A stretch of DNA of 64,000 bases from an uncultured Actinomycetes bacterium (GCA_903920435.1 CAIXMB010000094.1:1-64000); one strand, 5' to 3'; positions 19,552-31,670 are shown, counted from the first letter of the stretch. Numbers and translations: made by a program. Notes: generated from the sequence alone by a model not told the origin.

Positions 19552-20742
19552 GTGCCCACACCCACCCCCGCAGACAAGTTCTCGTTCGGACTGTGGACCA
19601 TCGGCTACAACGGCACGGACCCCTTCGGCGGCCCCACCCGTGCGCCCCTCGACGTGGTGCACGCCGTCGAGAAGCTCGCCGAGCTCGGCGCGTACGGCAT
19701 CACCTTCCACGACGACGACCTGTTCGCCTTCGGCTCGACCGACGCCGAGCGCCAGACGCAGATCGACCGGCTCAAGGGTGCCCTGGCGGCCACCGGCCTC
19801 ATCGTGCCGATGGTCACCACCAACCTGTTCAGCGCGCCCGTCTTCAAAGACGGCGGCTTCACGTCGAACGACCGCGACGTGCGCCGCTTCGCGATGCGCA
19901 AGGCCATGCGCCAGCTCGAACTCGGCGTCGAGCTGGGCGCCAAGACGTTCGTCATGTGGGGCGGCCGCGAGGGCGCAGAGTACGACGCCGCGAAGGACAT
20001 CCGCCAGGCCCTCGAGCGCTACCGCGAAGCGGTGAACGTGTTCGGCGAGTACGTCACCGACAAGGGCTACGACATCCGCTTCGCCATCGAGCCCAAGCCC
20101 AACGAGCCCCGCGGCGACATCCTGCTGCCCACCGTCGGCCACGCGATCGCGTTCATCGAGACCCTCGACCGCCCCGAGTTGTTCGGTGTTAACCCGGAGG
20201 TCGGTCACGAGCAGATGGCGGGGCTCAACTTCGCCGCCGGAATCGCCCAGGCGCTCTACCAGGGCAAGCTCTTCCACATCGACCTCAACGGCCAGCGCGG
20301 CATCAAGTACGACCAGGACCTCGTCTTCGGCCACGGCGACCTCTACAACGCGTTCGCCCTCGTCGACCTGCTCGAGAACGGCGGCCCGCAGGGCGGCCCC
20401 TCGTACGACGGCCCGCGCCACTTCGACTACAAGCCCAGCCGCACGGAGGACGAGAACGGCGTCTGGGCGTCCGCCGAGGCCAACATGCGCAACTACCTCC
20501 TGCTCAAGGAGCGCGCCGCGGCCTTCCGCGCCGACCCCGAGGTGCAGGAGGCGCTCGCCGCCTCGCGCGTGCCCGAGCTCTCGGTGACCACCCTCGCCGC
20601 CGGCGAGACCTACGACGACCTCCTCGCCGACCGCTCGGCCTTCGAGGACTTCGACCACGACGCCTACTACAACGGCAAGGGCTTCGGCTTCGTGCGCCTG
20701 CAGCAGCTCGCCACCGAGCACCTGCTCGGTGCGCGCGGCTAA
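19552..20742 (+). CDS. xylA: Xylose isomerase
   Basis: [89 protein letters not shown]. Confidence 0.98.
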   Translation: MPTPTPADKFSFGLWTIGYNGTDPFGGPTRAPLDVVHAVEKLAELGAYGITFHDDDLFAFGSTDAERQTQIDRLKGALAATGLIVPMVTTNLFSAPVFKDGGFTSNDRDVRRFAMRKAMRQLELGVELGAKTFVMWGGREGAEYDAAKDIRQALERYREAVNVFGEYVTDKGYDIRFAIEPKPNEPRGDILLPTVGHAIAFIETLDRPELFGVNPEVGHEQMAGLNFAAGIAQALYQGKLFHIDLNGQRGIKYDQDLVFGHGDLYNAFALVDLLENGGPQGGPSYDGPRHFDYKPSRTEDENGVWASAEANMRNYLLLKERAAAFRADPEVQEALAASRVPELSVTTLAAGETYDDLLADRSAFEDFDHDAYYNGKGFGFVRLQQLATEHLLGARG

Positions 20743-20752
20743 CCGTCAGCCC

Positions 20753-22120
20753 ATGACTCTCGTCGCCGGGGTCGACTCCTCAACCCAGTCCTGCAAGGTC
20801 GTCATCACGGATGCCGCGACCGGCGCACTCGTGCGCGAGGGCCGCGCGGCGCACCCCGCCGGGACCGAGGTAGACCCCGAGGCCTGGTGGACCGCACTCC
20901 AGCTCGCCCTCGCGGAGGCCGGTGGCCTCGACGATGTCTCGGCGGTCTCGGTGGGCGGCCAGCAGCACGGCATGGTCGTGCTCGATCACGGGGGGCGGGT
21001 CATCCGGCCGGCCCTGCTGTGGAACGACACGCGCTCGGCGAAGGCCGCGGCCGACCTCGACGCGGAGTTCCCCGACCTCGTCGAGCGCACCGGCTCGCGC
21101 CCGGTCGCGAGCTTCACCTCGACGAAGCTGCGCTGGCTGCGCGACGCCGAGCCCGAGCACGCGGCCGCGGTGGCCGCCGTTGCGCTCCCCCATGACTGGC
21201 TGACCTGGCGCCTTCGCGGCTTCGGCCCCGAAAACCCCCGGCTCGACGCCCTCACCACCGACCGCTCCGATGCGAGCGGCACGGGCTACTGGAACCCCTC
21301 CACGGGAGACTACGACCGCGAGGTGCTCGTCGCGGCCCTCGGCCACGACGCCATCCTGCCGCGCGTGCTCGGCCCCGGCGATCGTGCGGGAGTGGTGGGC
21401 GAACTCATCGTGGGCGTGGGCGCGGGAGACAACGCGGGCGCGGCCCTCGGACTCGGCGCCCGCGACGGCGACGTCGTGGTGTCGATCGGCACGAGCGGAA
21501 CCGTGTTCGCCGTCACGGGTGCTCCCGCCCGCGACGCGTCGGGCGCGGTCGCCGGTTTCGCCGATGCATCGGGACTCTTCCTGCCGCTCGTCGCGACCCT
21601 CAACGCCGCGCGCGTGCTCGACTCGGTCGCCGGGCTGCTCGGGGTCGACCACGACGGGCTCGGCGGCCTCGCCCTCGAGGCAGAGCCCGGGGCGGCCGGG
21701 CTCGTGCTGCAGCCGTACTTCGAGGGCGAGCGCACCCCCAACCTGCCGGATGCCACGGCCACCCTGTTCGGCATGACCCTCGCTTCCACGACCCGCCCGA
21801 ACCTCGCGCGCGCCGCCGTGGAGGGACTGCTCTGCGGTCTCGCCGATGGCCTCGCTGCCCTGCAGGCGCAGGGCGTCTCCGCACGGCGGATCCTGCTCAT
21901 CGGCGGGGCCGCCCAGAACCCGGCCGTCGTGGCGATCGCCGCGCAGGTGTTCGACGTGCCGGTCGTAGTGCCGCGCCCCGGCGAGTACGTGGCCCTCGGC
22001 GCAGCGGTCCAGGCCGCCTGGGCCCTCACGGGAGACCGGCCGGACTGGCAGGTGCCGCTCACGGCGGAGCCTGCGGTCGACCACCAGCCGCGCATCCGGG
22101 CGCAGTATGCCGCTCACTGA
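20753..22120 (+). CDS. xylB: Xylulokinase
   Basis: FGGY kinase: [43 protein letters not shown]. Confidence 0.95.
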   Translation: MTLVAGVDSSTQSCKVVITDAATGALVREGRAAHPAGTEVDPEAWWTALQLALAEAGGLDDVSAVSVGGQQHGMVVLDHGGRVIRPALLWNDTRSAKAAADLDAEFPDLVERTGSRPVASFTSTKLRWLRDAEPEHAAAVAAVALPHDWLTWRLRGFGPENPRLDALTTDRSDASGTGYWNPSTGDYDREVLVAALGHDAILPRVLGPGDRAGVVGELIVGVGAGDNAGAALGLGARDGDVVVSIGTSGTVFAVTGAPARDASGAVAGFADASGLFLPLVATLNAARVLDSVAGLLGVDHDGLGGLALEAEPGAAGLVLQPYFEGERTPNLPDATATLFGMTLASTTRPNLARAAVEGLLCGLADGLAALQAQGVSARRILLIGGAAQNPAVVAIAAQVFDVPVVVPRPGEYVALGAAVQAAWALTGDRPDWQVPLTAEPAVDHQPRIRAQYAAH

Positions 22121-23060
22121 CCTGCCCCTCGCGGAACTGCGCGAGTTCAGCCCGCGGGTTGCGGAGCCGGCCGACTTCGACGATTTCTGGGCCTCGACCC
22201 TCGAGGAGTCCCGCGCCGCCGGCGGGCCGGTGAGCCTCGTCGACGCCATCACACCGGTGACCCGGCTCATCGTGGGCGACCTCACGTTCCCCGGGTTCGC
22301 CGGCGAGGGCGTGCGCGCGTGGGTGACCCGCCCGCCGGGCAACACGCTCGGCACGATCATCGAGTACCAGGGCTACGGCGGCGGGCGGGGTCTGCCCCAC
22401 GAGCGCCTGCACTGGGCGGCCGCGGGCTACGTGCACATCCTCATGGACACCCGCGGGCAGGGCGGCACCTGGGGCACCGGTGGCGACACCCCCGACCCGC
22501 ACGGCTCGGGGCCTGCGGCGCCGGGAGTCATGACGCGCGGCATCGCGTCGCCGCGCGACTACTACTACCGCCGCTTGTTCACGGATGCCGTGCGCCTCGT
22601 CGACGCCGCGCGCGAGCTGCCCTTCATCGACCCCGACCGCATCGCGGTCACCGGGGGCAGCCAGGGCGGCGGCGTGGCCCTCGCCGTCGGTGGACTCGTC
22701 CCGGGCTTGCGCGCCGTGATGCCCGACGTGCCGTTCCTGTGCAACTTCCGGCGCTCGGTCGAGCTCACCCCGAGCGATCCGTTTGCGGAGATCGCGCGCT
22801 ACCTCGCGGTGCACCGCGACCGCACCGAGCGTGTGTTCGAGACGCTGTCGTACTTCGACGGGGTCAACTTCGCGCGGCGCGCGACGGCGCGCGCGCTCTT
22901 CTCGGTGGCGCTCATGGACCAGACGGTGCTGCCGTCGTCGGTCTTCTCGGCATTCAACGCCTACGCGGCGCCCGCCGAGATCGAGGTGTACGAGTTCAAC
23001 GGGCACGAGGGCGGCGAGGGGCACCACTGGCTGAAGCAGGCGGCGTTCCTGTACAGCTGA
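22107..23060 (+). CDS. Acetylxylan esterase (CE7/cephalosporin-C deacetylase family)
   Basis: [49 protein letters not shown] nucleophile elbow, [10 protein letters not shown]; overlaps xylB by 14 bp. Confidence 0.92.
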   Translation: MPLTDLPLAELREFSPRVAEPADFDDFWASTLEESRAAGGPVSLVDAITPVTRLIVGDLTFPGFAGEGVRAWVTRPPGNTLGTIIEYQGYGGGRGLPHERLHWAAAGYVHILMDTRGQGGTWGTGGDTPDPHGSGPAAPGVMTRGIASPRDYYYRRLFTDAVRLVDAARELPFIDPDRIAVTGGSQGGGVALAVGGLVPGLRAVMPDVPFLCNFRRSVELTPSDPFAEIARYLAVHRDRTERVFETLSYFDGVNFARRATARALFSVALMDQTVLPSSVFSAFNAYAAPAEIEVYEFNGHEGGEGHHWLKQAAFLYS

Positions 23061-23079
23061 GCCGGCACGCGGCCCCGGC

Positions 23080-24189
23080 CTAGACCGGCAGCCAGGCGCT
23101 CCCCTGCGCCGAGCTCGCCTCGACGGCCGCGAGCACGCGCTGCACCTGCAGTCCGTCGGCGAACGACGGCCTCGGCTGCGTGAGCGACGTGATGCCGTCA
23201 ACGAAGTCCTTCACCTGGTTCGAGAATCCGTGCTCGTACCCGAGGGTGTGGCCGGGCGGCCACCAGGCCGCGATGTACGGATGCACGGGCTCCGTGACCA
23301 TGATCGTGGTGAAGCCGCGCTCCGCCTGCGGGGCGGTGGCGTCGTAGAACTGCAGCGAGTTCATGTCCTCGAGGTCGAACGAGATCGCGCCGGCATCTCC
23401 CGACACCTCGATGCGCAGGGCGTTCTTGCGGCCCGTCGCGAGGCGGGTCGCCTCGATGTTCACGAGCACCCCCGAGTCGAGTCGACCGTGGAACAGGGCG
23501 AGGTCGTCGACGGTCACCCGCTGGCCGTCGCGCTCGGGCACGAGCGTCTCGATGATGCCCGAGACCGTCGTGAGGGTGGAGCCGGTGACGAACTGGGTGA
23601 GGTCGACGGCGTGCGCCGCGATGTCGCCGAGGGCGCCGGAGCCGGCGAGCGACTTGTCGAGGCGCCAGACGAAGGGCGCCGCCGGATCGGTGAGCCAGTC
23701 CTGAAGGTAGCTCGCGCGCACCTGGTAGATGCGACCGAGCCGGCCCGAGGCGACGATGTCACGGGCGAGGGTCGCCGCCGGGACGCGGCGGAACGTGAAG
23801 CCCGTCATGGCGAACACTCCGCGGGCGGCGGCGCGGGTTGCGGCATCCGTCATGGCCTGCGCCTCGGCGACCGAGTTCGCGAGCGGTTTCTCGCACAGTA
23901 CGTGCTTGCCGGCGTCGAGCGCGGCGATGGCGATCTCGGCGTGCGAGTCGCCCGGGGTCACGATGTCGATGACGTCGATGTCGTCGCGCTCGACGGCCTC
24001 GCGCCAGTCGGCGGAGCTCGAGTTCCAGCCCCACTTCTCGGCGGAACCCTGTGCGCCCGTGCGCCCGACCACCAGCTCCATCACGGGCTGGGCGTCGAGA
24101 TCGAAGAAGCGCGGTGCGACGCGCCAGCCCTGGGAGTGGGCGGCGCCCATGAATCCGTGGCCGATCATCGCGACGTTGAGGGTGGTCAT
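23080..24189 (-). CDS. Gfo/Idh/MocA family oxidoreductase
   Basis: NVAMIGHGFMGAAHSQGW Rossmann, DIVTPGDSHAEIAIAALDAGKHVLCEKPLA. Confidence 0.92.
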   Translation of the reverse strand: MTTLNVAMIGHGFMGAAHSQGWRVAPRFFDLDAQPVMELVVGRTGAQGSAEKWGWNSSSADWREAVERDDIDVIDIVTPGDSHAEIAIAALDAGKHVLCEKPLANSVAEAQAMTDAATRAAARGVFAMTGFTFRRVPAATLARDIVASGRLGRIYQVRASYLQDWLTDPAAPFVWRLDKSLAGSGALGDIAAHAVDLTQFVTGSTLTTVSGIIETLVPERDGQRVTVDDLALFHGRLDSGVLVNIEATRLATGRKNALRIEVSGDAGAISFDLEDMNSLQFYDATAPQAERGFTTIMVTEPVHPYIAAWWPPGHTLGYEHGFSNQVKDFVDGITSLTQPRPSFADGLQVQRVLAAVEASSAQGSAWLPV

Positions 24190-24216
24190 CGTGCTCCTCG
24201 AGGGGGGTTAAGGGGA

Positions 24217-24248
24217 GAGGCCGGTCGGGGCGAACCCCAACCGGCCTC
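24217..24248 (-). terminator. Hairpin, probable terminator of the solute-binding protein transcript
   Basis: GAGGCCGGT ... ACCGGCCTC perfect 9-bp stem just downstream of the minus-strand stop at 24263; no strong U-tract. Confidence 0.55.
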
Positions 24249-24262
24249 CTTCTAGCTAAGAA

Positions 24263-25375
24263 CTACGAGCCGCCAGCAGCAGCGAGCAGGTCGGGGTTGT
24301 TCGCGTAGGCGTCCTTCGCGTTGTCCTTGGTCACGACGACCGGGGCGAGGAGGTACGACGGAACGACCTTGACACCGTTGTCGTAGGACTTGGTGTCGTT
24401 GATCTCGGAAACTTCCTTGCCAGCCTGCAGCTCCTTGACCATGTCAACGGCAGCGGCGACGAGCGAACGCGTGTCCTTGTAGATGGTCATGTACTGCTCG
24501 CCAGCCACGATCGACTTGACGGACTCAACCTCGGAGTCCTGTCCGGTCACGACCGGGATCGGCTTGCCCGCGGAGCGGACAGACTCGATGATCGCGCGAG
24601 CCAGGGTGTCGTTCGGGGAGAGAACGCCATCGAGGTCGGTGCCCTGGTAGTTGGCGGCGAGGAGGGTGTCCATGCGGCTCTGCGCGTTGGCGGCGAGCCA
24701 ACCCTGCGTAGCCGTCTGAGCAACCTCGGTCTGGCCCGACACGACGACGAGGGTTCCGTCGTCGATCTTCGGCTGGAGGACGTCCATCGCACCGTTGAAG
24801 AACACACCGGCGTTGTTGTCGTCGGGCGAGCCCGAGAACAGCTCGATGTTGTACGAGGTCTTGTCCGGGAACTTCGCCTTGAGGCCGTCAAGGAGAGCCT
24901 GGCCCTGGAGCTGGCCGACCTTGAAGTTGTCGAAGGCGAGGTAGTAGTCAACGGCCTCGGTGTTCAGGATGAGGCGGTCGTACGCGATGACGGTTGCACC
25001 GGCGTCGTGTGCGGCCTCGACCTGGGCGGAGAGCTGCGCGCCGTCCTTGGCACCGATGATGATGACCTTGGCGCCGTTGGTCACCATGGAGGTGATCTGG
25101 TTCTGCTGCTCGGCGACCGTGTTGCTGGCCGGCGCGTACTGAACGTCGGGGGTGAAGCCGGCCGCGGTCAGGTCGTCGGTGAACAGCTGGCCCGCGAGGA
25201 CCCAGTTCTCCGAGGTCTTGTCCGGGAGGGCAACACCGATCGTGGCGTCAGCGGCGAAACCGGCGGCGGCTTCGTCGCCCGTTCCCGTTCCGGTGTCGGT
25301 GCGAGCGGAGCAACCGGCGAGGGTCATCGCTGCGATGGCAGCGAAGCTCGCCGTCGCAATAACGAGTTTCTTCAT
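24263..25375 (-). CDS. Multiple-monosaccharide ABC transporter substrate-binding lipoprotein (ChvE-like), copy 1
   Basis: MKKLVIATASFAAIAAMTLAGCSA lipoprotein signal; IGVALPDKTSENWVLAGQLFTDDL; family-typical C-terminus. Confidence 0.92.
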   Translation of the reverse strand: MKKLVIATASFAAIAAMTLAGCSARTDTGTGTGDEAAAGFAADATIGVALPDKTSENWVLAGQLFTDDLTAAGFTPDVQYAPASNTVAEQQNQITSMVTNGAKVIIIGAKDGAQLSAQVEAAHDAGATVIAYDRLILNTEAVDYYLAFDNFKVGQLQGQALLDGLKAKFPDKTSYNIELFSGSPDDNNAGVFFNGAMDVLQPKIDDGTLVVVSGQTEVAQTATQGWLAANAQSRMDTLLAANYQGTDLDGVLSPNDTLARAIIESVRSAGKPIPVVTGQDSEVESVKSIVAGEQYMTIYKDTRSLVAAAVDMVKELQAGKEVSEINDTKSYDNGVKVVPSYLLAPVVVTKDNAKDAYANNPDLLAAAGGS

Positions 25376-25424
25376 TGATATTCTCTTTCCTGGTGCATCT
25401 GGATAGATGGAAACCACGTAGTGC

Positions 25425-26813
25425 TTAGCCTTCGGGAGTGAGGTCCTGGGGGCGAGCGGTTTCCTGGGCCCCACCCTGTGAAGGGGTGGGAGTCTGTGTA
25501 CCGACCGGGGCTGCAGGTACGGGCGTCTCGTCGACACCCGTCCTGCGGCCCCGCGTCAGCAGGCCGATGATCGAGGGCTTGCCCTGGCGCTTCGAGTAGA
25601 CGTCGATGCCGACGGCCACGAGCAGCACGAGCCCCTTGATCATCTGCACGCGGTCGGCGCCGACCGAGAGCAGCTGGAGGCCGTTGTTGAGCACGGCGAT
25701 CACGAGACCACCGATGATCGAGCCGACGATGGTGCCGATGCCGCCCGAGACCGCGGCGCCACCGATGAAGACTGCGGCGATCGCGTCGAGCTCCCACCCG
25801 ACGCCGTCACCGGGGCCGGATGCCACGGATCGCGCGATCCACAGCATGCCCGCGACCGCGGCGATGACCGACATGTTCGCCATGACGAAGAAGTTGACGC
25901 GGCGGATGTTGACACCCGACAGCTCTGCCGCGCGCCAGTTGCCACCGACGGCGTAGATGTGACGGCCGATCGTGGTGTTGTTCGTGAGGAACGAGTAGCC
26001 CAGCACGAGCACGGCGAGGATGATGCCGGCGATCGGGTAGCTGGTGCCGACGCGGCCCGAGGCGAAGAGGTAGGTGGCGCCGATCACGACGAGCAGCAGC
26101 ACGACGACCTTGACCACGCTCACCCACACCGGTGCCGACACGGCGCCCATCTTGCGCTGGTTGCTGCGCAGGCGGCGCTCCTGCCAGATCACGGCGACCG
26201 CCGCGAGGAGGCCGAGGATCAGCGTGGGGTTGGAGAAGCCGAAGTCCGGGCCGAAGTCGGGGAGGAAGCCGCCGCCGATGAAGGTGAACTCGCGGGGCAC
26301 CGGGATGCTCGTCGAGTTGCCCACGAACTGGTTGGCGCCGCGGAAGAAGAGCATGCCCGCGAGCGTCACGATGAACGCCGGGACCCCCACGTACGCGACC
26401 CACCAGCCCTGCCAGGCACCCACGATGGCGCCGACGACCAGGCCGAGCACCATGGCGAGCGGCCACGGCCAGTGCCACACGTACATCGACTGCGCGACGA
26501 CGATACCGACGAACGCGGCGACCGAGCCGACCGAGAGGTCGATGTGCCCGGCGACGATGACCATCACCATGCCCACCGCGAGGATGAGCACGTAGGCGTT
26601 GCCGTTGACGATGTTGATGAGGTTGTTGGGGTCGAGCGTCTTGCCCTTGGTGAGGATCTCGAACAGCACGATGATCACGACGAGGGCGCCGAGGATGCCG
26701 AACTGGCGGCCGGACGACTGGCTGCCGCCGAACATCTTGCCGAGATCGCGGAAGCGGAACGGGGCCTTCTCCACGGACTCGGTGCCGGTGGTGGGGGTGG
26801 TGTCGCTCATCAA
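25425..26813 (-). CDS. mmsB: Multiple-monosaccharide ABC transporter permease (MmsB-like), copy 1
   Basis: [67 protein letters not shown]. Confidence 0.92.
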   Translation of the reverse strand: MMSDTTPTTGTESVEKAPFRFRDLGKMFGGSQSSGRQFGILGALVVIIVLFEILTKGKTLDPNNLINIVNGNAYVLILAVGMVMVIVAGHIDLSVGSVAAFVGIVVAQSMYVWHWPWPLAMVLGLVVGAIVGAWQGWWVAYVGVPAFIVTLAGMLFFRGANQFVGNSTSIPVPREFTFIGGGFLPDFGPDFGFSNPTLILGLLAAVAVIWQERRLRSNQRKMGAVSAPVWVSVVKVVVLLLVVIGATYLFASGRVGTSYPIAGIILAVLVLGYSFLTNNTTIGRHIYAVGGNWRAAELSGVNIRRVNFFVMANMSVIAAVAGMLWIARSVASGPGDGVGWELDAIAAVFIGGAAVSGGIGTIVGSIIGGLVIAVLNNGLQLLSVGADRVQMIKGLVLLVAVGIDVYSKRQGKPSIIGLLTRGRRTGVDETPVPAAPVGTQTPTPSQGGAQETARPQDLTPEG

Positions 26814-28360
26814 GACGCTTTCTTGTTCGAGGAGGTCATGCTGCGCATGAGGGATTCGGGGTTCGCCTGCTCGGCGGTCATCTCGTTGGTGATGGCACCC
26901 TCGAAGATCGTGTAGATGCGGTCGGAGACGCCCAGCAGTTCGGGCAGCTCCGACGAGATCATGATGATGCCCTTGCCGGAGGCCGCGAGGTCGTTGATGA
27001 TGCCGTAGATCTCGGTCTTGGCGCCGACGTCGATGCCGCGCGTGGGCTCATCGAGGATGAGCAGGTCGGGATCGGTGAACATCCACTTCGCGAGGACGAC
27101 CTTCTGCTGGTTGCCGCCGGAGAGCTTGTTCACGCCCTCGTCGACGGTGGGCGTCTTGATCCGGAGGCTCTTGCGGAACTTCTCCGAGACGTTGTACTCC
27201 TCGACCTTGTTCACGACATCGAGCTTCGAGATCTTGCTGAGCTTGGCCGCTGTGATCGAGGTCTTGATGTCGTCGAGCAGGTTGAGGCCGAGAGCCTTGC
27301 GGTCCTCGCTCACGTAGGCGAGGCCCTGGTCGATCGCCTCGTCGACGTTGCGGAGGCGGATCTCCTTGCCGTCCTTGAACACCTGGCCCGAGATGAAGTT
27401 GCCGTACGAGCGGCCGAAGAGGCTCATCGCGAGCTCGGTGCGGCCGGCACCCATGAGGCCGGCGAAACCGACGACCTCGCCGCGGCGCACGGTGAAGCTC
27501 GAGTTCTTGACCACGAGGCGGTCTGCCGAGTGCGGGTGCTGCACCGTCCAGTTCTTGACCTCGAAGAAGACCTCGCCAATCTTGGCGTTGCGCTTCGGGA
27601 AGCGGTTCTCGAGCACGCGGCCGACCATGCCCCGGATGATCCGGTCCTCGTCGACACCGTCCTTGGCGACGTCCAGCGTCTCGATCGTCTTGCCGTCGCG
27701 GAGGATCGTGATCTCGTCGGCGATCGCCTCGATCTCGTTGAGCTTGTGCGAGATCATGATGCTCGTGATGCCGCGGCCCTTGAGGCCGCGCAGCAGGTCG
27801 AGCAGGTGCTGCGAGTCGGATTCGTTGAGCGCCGCGGTCGGCTCGTCGAGGATGAGCAACTTGACCGACTTGTTGAGCGCCTTCGCGATCTCGACCAGCT
27901 GCTGCTTGCCGACGCCGATGTCCTTGACCAGGGTGTCGGGGTCGTCGTCGAGACCGACCCGGGCGAGGAGCTCGATCGCCCGGCGCTTGGCCTCGATCCA
28001 GTCGATGGCGAAGCCCTTGCGCGGCTCATTGCCGAGGAAGATGTTCTCGGTGATCGAGAGCAGGGGGATGAGCGCCAGCTCCTGGTGGATGATGACGATG
28101 CCGGCGTTCTCGCTCTGGCGGATGTTGCTGAACCGGGACTCCGCGCCCTGGAAGAAGATCTCGCCCGTGTAGCTGCCGTACGGGTAGACACCCGACAGCA
28201 CCTTCATGAGGGTCGACTTGCCAGCGCCGTTCTCGCCGCAGATCGCGTGGATCTCACCGGCCCGCACAGTAAGGCTGACGTTCTCGAGGGCCTTGACTCC
28301 GGGGAACTCCTTGGTGATGCTCCGCATCTCCAAGATTGTCGGCTCGCTGCTCTGTGCCAA
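26810..28360 (-). CDS. mmsA: Multiple-monosaccharide ABC transporter ATP-binding protein (MmsA-like, two NBDs), copy 1
   Basis: [19 protein letters not shown], second [56 protein letters not shown]. Confidence 0.94.
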   Translation of the reverse strand: MAQSSEPTILEMRSITKEFPGVKALENVSLTVRAGEIHAICGENGAGKSTLMKVLSGVYPYGSYTGEIFFQGAESRFSNIRQSENAGIVIIHQELALIPLLSITENIFLGNEPRKGFAIDWIEAKRRAIELLARVGLDDDPDTLVKDIGVGKQQLVEIAKALNKSVKLLILDEPTAALNESDSQHLLDLLRGLKGRGITSIMISHKLNEIEAIADEITILRDGKTIETLDVAKDGVDEDRIIRGMVGRVLENRFPKRNAKIGEVFFEVKNWTVQHPHSADRLVVKNSSFTVRRGEVVGFAGLMGAGRTELAMSLFGRSYGNFISGQVFKDGKEIRLRNVDEAIDQGLAYVSEDRKALGLNLLDDIKTSITAAKLSKISKLDVVNKVEEYNVSEKFRKSLRIKTPTVDEGVNKLSGGNQQKVVLAKWMFTDPDLLILDEPTRGIDVGAKTEIYGIINDLAASGKGIIMISSELPELLGVSDRIYTIFEGAITNEMTAEQANPESLMRSMTSSNKKAS

Positions 28361-28547
28361 CTGTGACCTCCGCGTCAGTATGTGGTGCGCCCTGCATCCG
28401 AAAACCTAACCCCCGGAATGCTTGGCGTCAAATAGTAAACGCAAGACTCACAGGATCGTGACCATGCCGAAACGTTTGGCTCCCCCACATATCCGCGATA
28501 TTCCGCGGGACACCCGCGTTCCCGGGCCTCGCGTGTATCTTTAGGTC

Positions 28548-29729
28548 GTGCAAAGCCGCAACCCAACGCCGGGTTCTCAGACTTCATTACGCGAAGCCAA
28601 CCGCGCGCGTATTGTCGAGTCGCTCATGCACCACGGCCACCTCACCCAGGTGGAGCTCGCCGGATCGACCGGGCTCTCGCCCGCCACCGTGTCGAACATC
28701 GTCAAGGAGCTCTCGGCCTCCGGGGTGCTGCACACCTCGGTCACCTCGCGCAGCGGCCGCCGCGCGACGGAAGTCACCCTCGCCCGTCGCCTCGGGCTCG
28801 TCGCGGGCCTGCACTTCTCGAGCCGCCACCTGCGCGTCGCCATCTCGGATGTGGGGCGCACCGTCGTCGCCGAGAACCACGTGCCGCTCGCCCTCGACCA
28901 CCGCCACGACCGGGAGCTCGACCGCGCGACGCTCCTCTTGAGCGACATGCTCGAATCGGTCGACGCGACGTTCTCCGACCTCCTCGCGGTGGGGATCGCG
29001 CTCCCCGCGCCCATCGACACCAACACCGGCATGATCGCGACCCCCGGCCTGCTGCGCGGGTGGGAGAACGTGCGGGTCGCGGAGGTCATGACCAACCGCA
29101 TCGAGGTGCCCGTCTTCGTCGACAACGAGGCGAACCTCGGCGGCCTCGCCGAAGTGCGCTCGGGCGCGGCGCGGGGCACCAGGGGCGCCGTCTACATCCG
29201 GGTCGGCCACGGCGTGAGCGCCGGGCTCGTGATCAACGGGGCGATCTACCGCGGCGTCACGGGCAAGGCCGGCCAGATCGGCCACGTCACCATCGACGAG
29301 AACGGCCCGATCTGCCGCTGCGGCAGCCGCGGCTGCCTCGACACGCTCGCGGGCGGCCCCGCCCTGCTCGAGCTCTTCCGCGACGACCCCGGCATGCAGC
29401 GCCTGCGCGACCTGCTCGTGCGCGCGGAGTCCGGTGACGCGAGCGCACGTCGCGTCATCGCGGATGCGGGCCGCCACATCGGTATCGCCGCGGCGAGCCT
29501 GTGCAACCTCTTCGACCCCGAACGGCTCGTGATCGGAGGCGAACTGGCCCAGGCCGGCGAGATCCTCCTCGCCCCCATGAGGCACGCCCTCGAGCGCTCG
29601 GCGCTCGCGGGAGTGGAGGGCGTTCCCGAGATCGTGCAGGGCGAACTCGGTGAGAGGGCGGAGCTCCTCGGAGCGCTCGCGCTCGCCATCGAGAACGTCG
29701 GCCTCGAGGCCGACGTTCGAAGGCGATGA
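28548..29729 (+). CDS. ROK family transcriptional regulator (XylR/Rok7B7-like)
   Basis: wHTH LMHHGHLTQVELAGSTGLSPATVSNIVKELSASG; ROK motif CRCGSRGCLDTLAGGPALL; positioned directly upstream of xylFGH. Confidence 0.9.
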   Translation: MQSRNPTPGSQTSLREANRARIVESLMHHGHLTQVELAGSTGLSPATVSNIVKELSASGVLHTSVTSRSGRRATEVTLARRLGLVAGLHFSSRHLRVAISDVGRTVVAENHVPLALDHRHDRELDRATLLLSDMLESVDATFSDLLAVGIALPAPIDTNTGMIATPGLLRGWENVRVAEVMTNRIEVPVFVDNEANLGGLAEVRSGAARGTRGAVYIRVGHGVSAGLVINGAIYRGVTGKAGQIGHVTIDENGPICRCGSRGCLDTLAGGPALLELFRDDPGMQRLRDLLVRAESGDASARRVIADAGRHIGIAAASLCNLFDPERLVIGGELAQAGEILLAPMRHALERSALAGVEGVPEIVQGELGERAELLGALALAIENVGLEADVRRR

Positions 29730-29789
29730 GCCCCAGCTATTGATCACCCGTCCACAGCAACACTCGAGCCACCAACGAAGGCGGTCCCA

Positions 29790-30854
29790 GTGAGAGGCAG
29801 CACCATCACATCCCGGTTCGTCAGGTTCACCGCGCTCGCGGTCGTCGCGCTCATCGCGTCGGGCGCGCTCGCTGCCTGCACCACCGGCAGCAATGCCATC
29901 AAGATCGCGCTCCTGCTCCCCGAGTCGAAGACGGCACGGTACGAGGCGTTCGACCGCCCGTTCTTCGAGAAGCGCATCGCGGAGCTCGGCGACTACGAGG
30001 TGCTCTACTCGAACGCCGACCAGGATGCCGCGAAGCAGCAGTCGCAGGCGGAGGCCGCCCTGGTCTCCGGCGCCAAGGTGCTCGTGCTCGACCCGGTCGA
30101 CTCCTCGGCGGCCGCGAGCATCGTCGCGGCGGCCAACGCGCAGGGCGTTCCGGTGATCGCCTACGACCGGATCGTCAACGGCGGTCAGCTCGCCTACTAC
30201 GTGTCGTTCGACAACGAGAACATCGGCGAGCTGCAGGGCGCGGCGCTCGTGAAGAAGCTCGATGAGGATGGCGCGAGCGGCGGCATCCTCATGGTCAACG
30301 GCTCCCCCACCGACGGCAACGCCGGTGAGTTCAAGTCGGGGGCCCACCTCAAGATCGACGGCAGCGACTACCCCGTGCTCGCCGAGTTCGACTCACCGGA
30401 CTGGAGCCCCGACAAGGCGCAGGACTGGGTGGCCGGCCAGATCACGCAGTTCGGCGACCGCATCGCGGGCGTCTACGCCGCGAACGACGGCACCGCGGGC
30501 GGCGCGATCGCCGCGCTCAAGGCCGCGAACGTGACCCCGCTGCCCATCGTCACCGGCCGGGACGCGGAACTCGCGGGCATCCAGCGCATCGTCTCGGGCG
30601 ACCAGTACATGACCATCTACAAGGCCATGAAGCAGCAGGCGACGCTCGCCGCCGAGGTCGCGGTGAAGCTCGCCAAGGGCGAGACCGTCACCGGCGACAT
30701 CGAGGTGAACGGCGCGCCCGCGACCCTGCTCTCCGCCGTCGTCGTCACGAGGGACAACATCATGGATACCGTTGTGGCAGACGGGATCTACACGGTTGCC
30801 GAGATCTGCACCCCCGAATATGCCGCGGCCTGTGCCGCTGCGGGAATCAAATAG
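29790..30854 (+). CDS. xylF: Xylose-type ABC transporter substrate-binding protein
   Basis: Signal peptide/lipobox LIASGALAACTTG; KIALLLPESKTARYEAFDRPFFEKRI; YDRIVNGGQLAYYVSFDNENIGELQG. Confidence 0.88.
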   Translation: MRGSTITSRFVRFTALAVVALIASGALAACTTGSNAIKIALLLPESKTARYEAFDRPFFEKRIAELGDYEVLYSNADQDAAKQQSQAEAALVSGAKVLVLDPVDSSAAASIVAAANAQGVPVIAYDRIVNGGQLAYYVSFDNENIGELQGAALVKKLDEDGASGGILMVNGSPTDGNAGEFKSGAHLKIDGSDYPVLAEFDSPDWSPDKAQDWVAGQITQFGDRIAGVYAANDGTAGGAIAALKAANVTPLPIVTGRDAELAGIQRIVSGDQYMTIYKAMKQQATLAAEVAVKLAKGETVTGDIEVNGAPATLLSAVVVTRDNIMDTVVADGIYTVAEICTPEYAAACAAAGIK

Positions 30855-30860
30855 GACCGA

Positions 30861-31670
30861 ATGACCAACCTCTCCAGCACCACTCGAAGCCGCACCGCGG
30901 AGCAGCTGCTCTCGCTGCGCGGCATCACCAAGCGCTTCGGCGCCGTGCGCGCCCTCAGCGGCGTCGACCTCGACGTGTACGCGGGCGAGGTCGTCGCGAT
31001 CGTGGGCGACAACGGCGCGGGCAAGTCGACGCTGGTGAAGATCCTCGCGGGTGTGCACCCGCAGGACGGCGGCACCATCTCGTTCGGCGGCGTGCCGACG
31101 CACATCCCGAGCCCCACCGACTCGCGCGACCTCGGCATCGCCACCGTGTACCAGGACCTCTCGCTGTGCGACAACCTCGACGTGGTGAGCAACCTGTGGC
31201 TCGGTCGCGAGCTGCGCAAGAACGGCGCGCTCGACGAGGTCGAGATGGAGCAGCGCTCGTGGACCCTGCTGCGCGAGCTCAGCGCGCGCATCCCGTCGGT
31301 GCGCATCCCGGTCGCGGCGCTCTCGGGCGGCCAGCGCCAGACGGTCGCCATCGCGCGCTCGCTCATCGGCGAGCCGAGCGTCGTGATCCTCGACGAGCCG
31401 ACTGCCGCGCTCGGTGTCGCACAGACCGCCGAGGTGCTCAACCTCATCGAGCGCCTGCGCGAGCGCGGGCTCGGCGTCATCCTCATCAGCCACAACATCG
31501 CCGACGTGCAAGCCGTCGCCGACCGGATCATCGTGCTGCGGCTCGGTCGCAACAACGGAGACTTCAGGGTCGCGGATGTCACGAGCGAGATGATCATCGC
31601 CGCCATCACCGGTGCCAGCGACAACTCGGTGAGCCGCCGCGCTGCGCTGCAGGAAGAGAACGAGTCATGA
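30861..31670 (+). CDS. xylG: Xylose-type ABC transporter ATP-binding protein, single NBD
   Basis: Walker [45 protein letters not shown]; 269 aa. Confidence 0.9.
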   Translation: MTNLSSTTRSRTAEQLLSLRGITKRFGAVRALSGVDLDVYAGEVVAIVGDNGAGKSTLVKILAGVHPQDGGTISFGGVPTHIPSPTDSRDLGIATVYQDLSLCDNLDVVSNLWLGRELRKNGALDEVEMEQRSWTLLRELSARIPSVRIPVAALSGGQRQTVAIARSLIGEPSVVILDEPTAALGVAQTAEVLNLIERLRERGLGVILISHNIADVQAVADRIIVLRLGRNNGDFRVADVTSEMIIAAITGASDNSVSRRAALQEENES

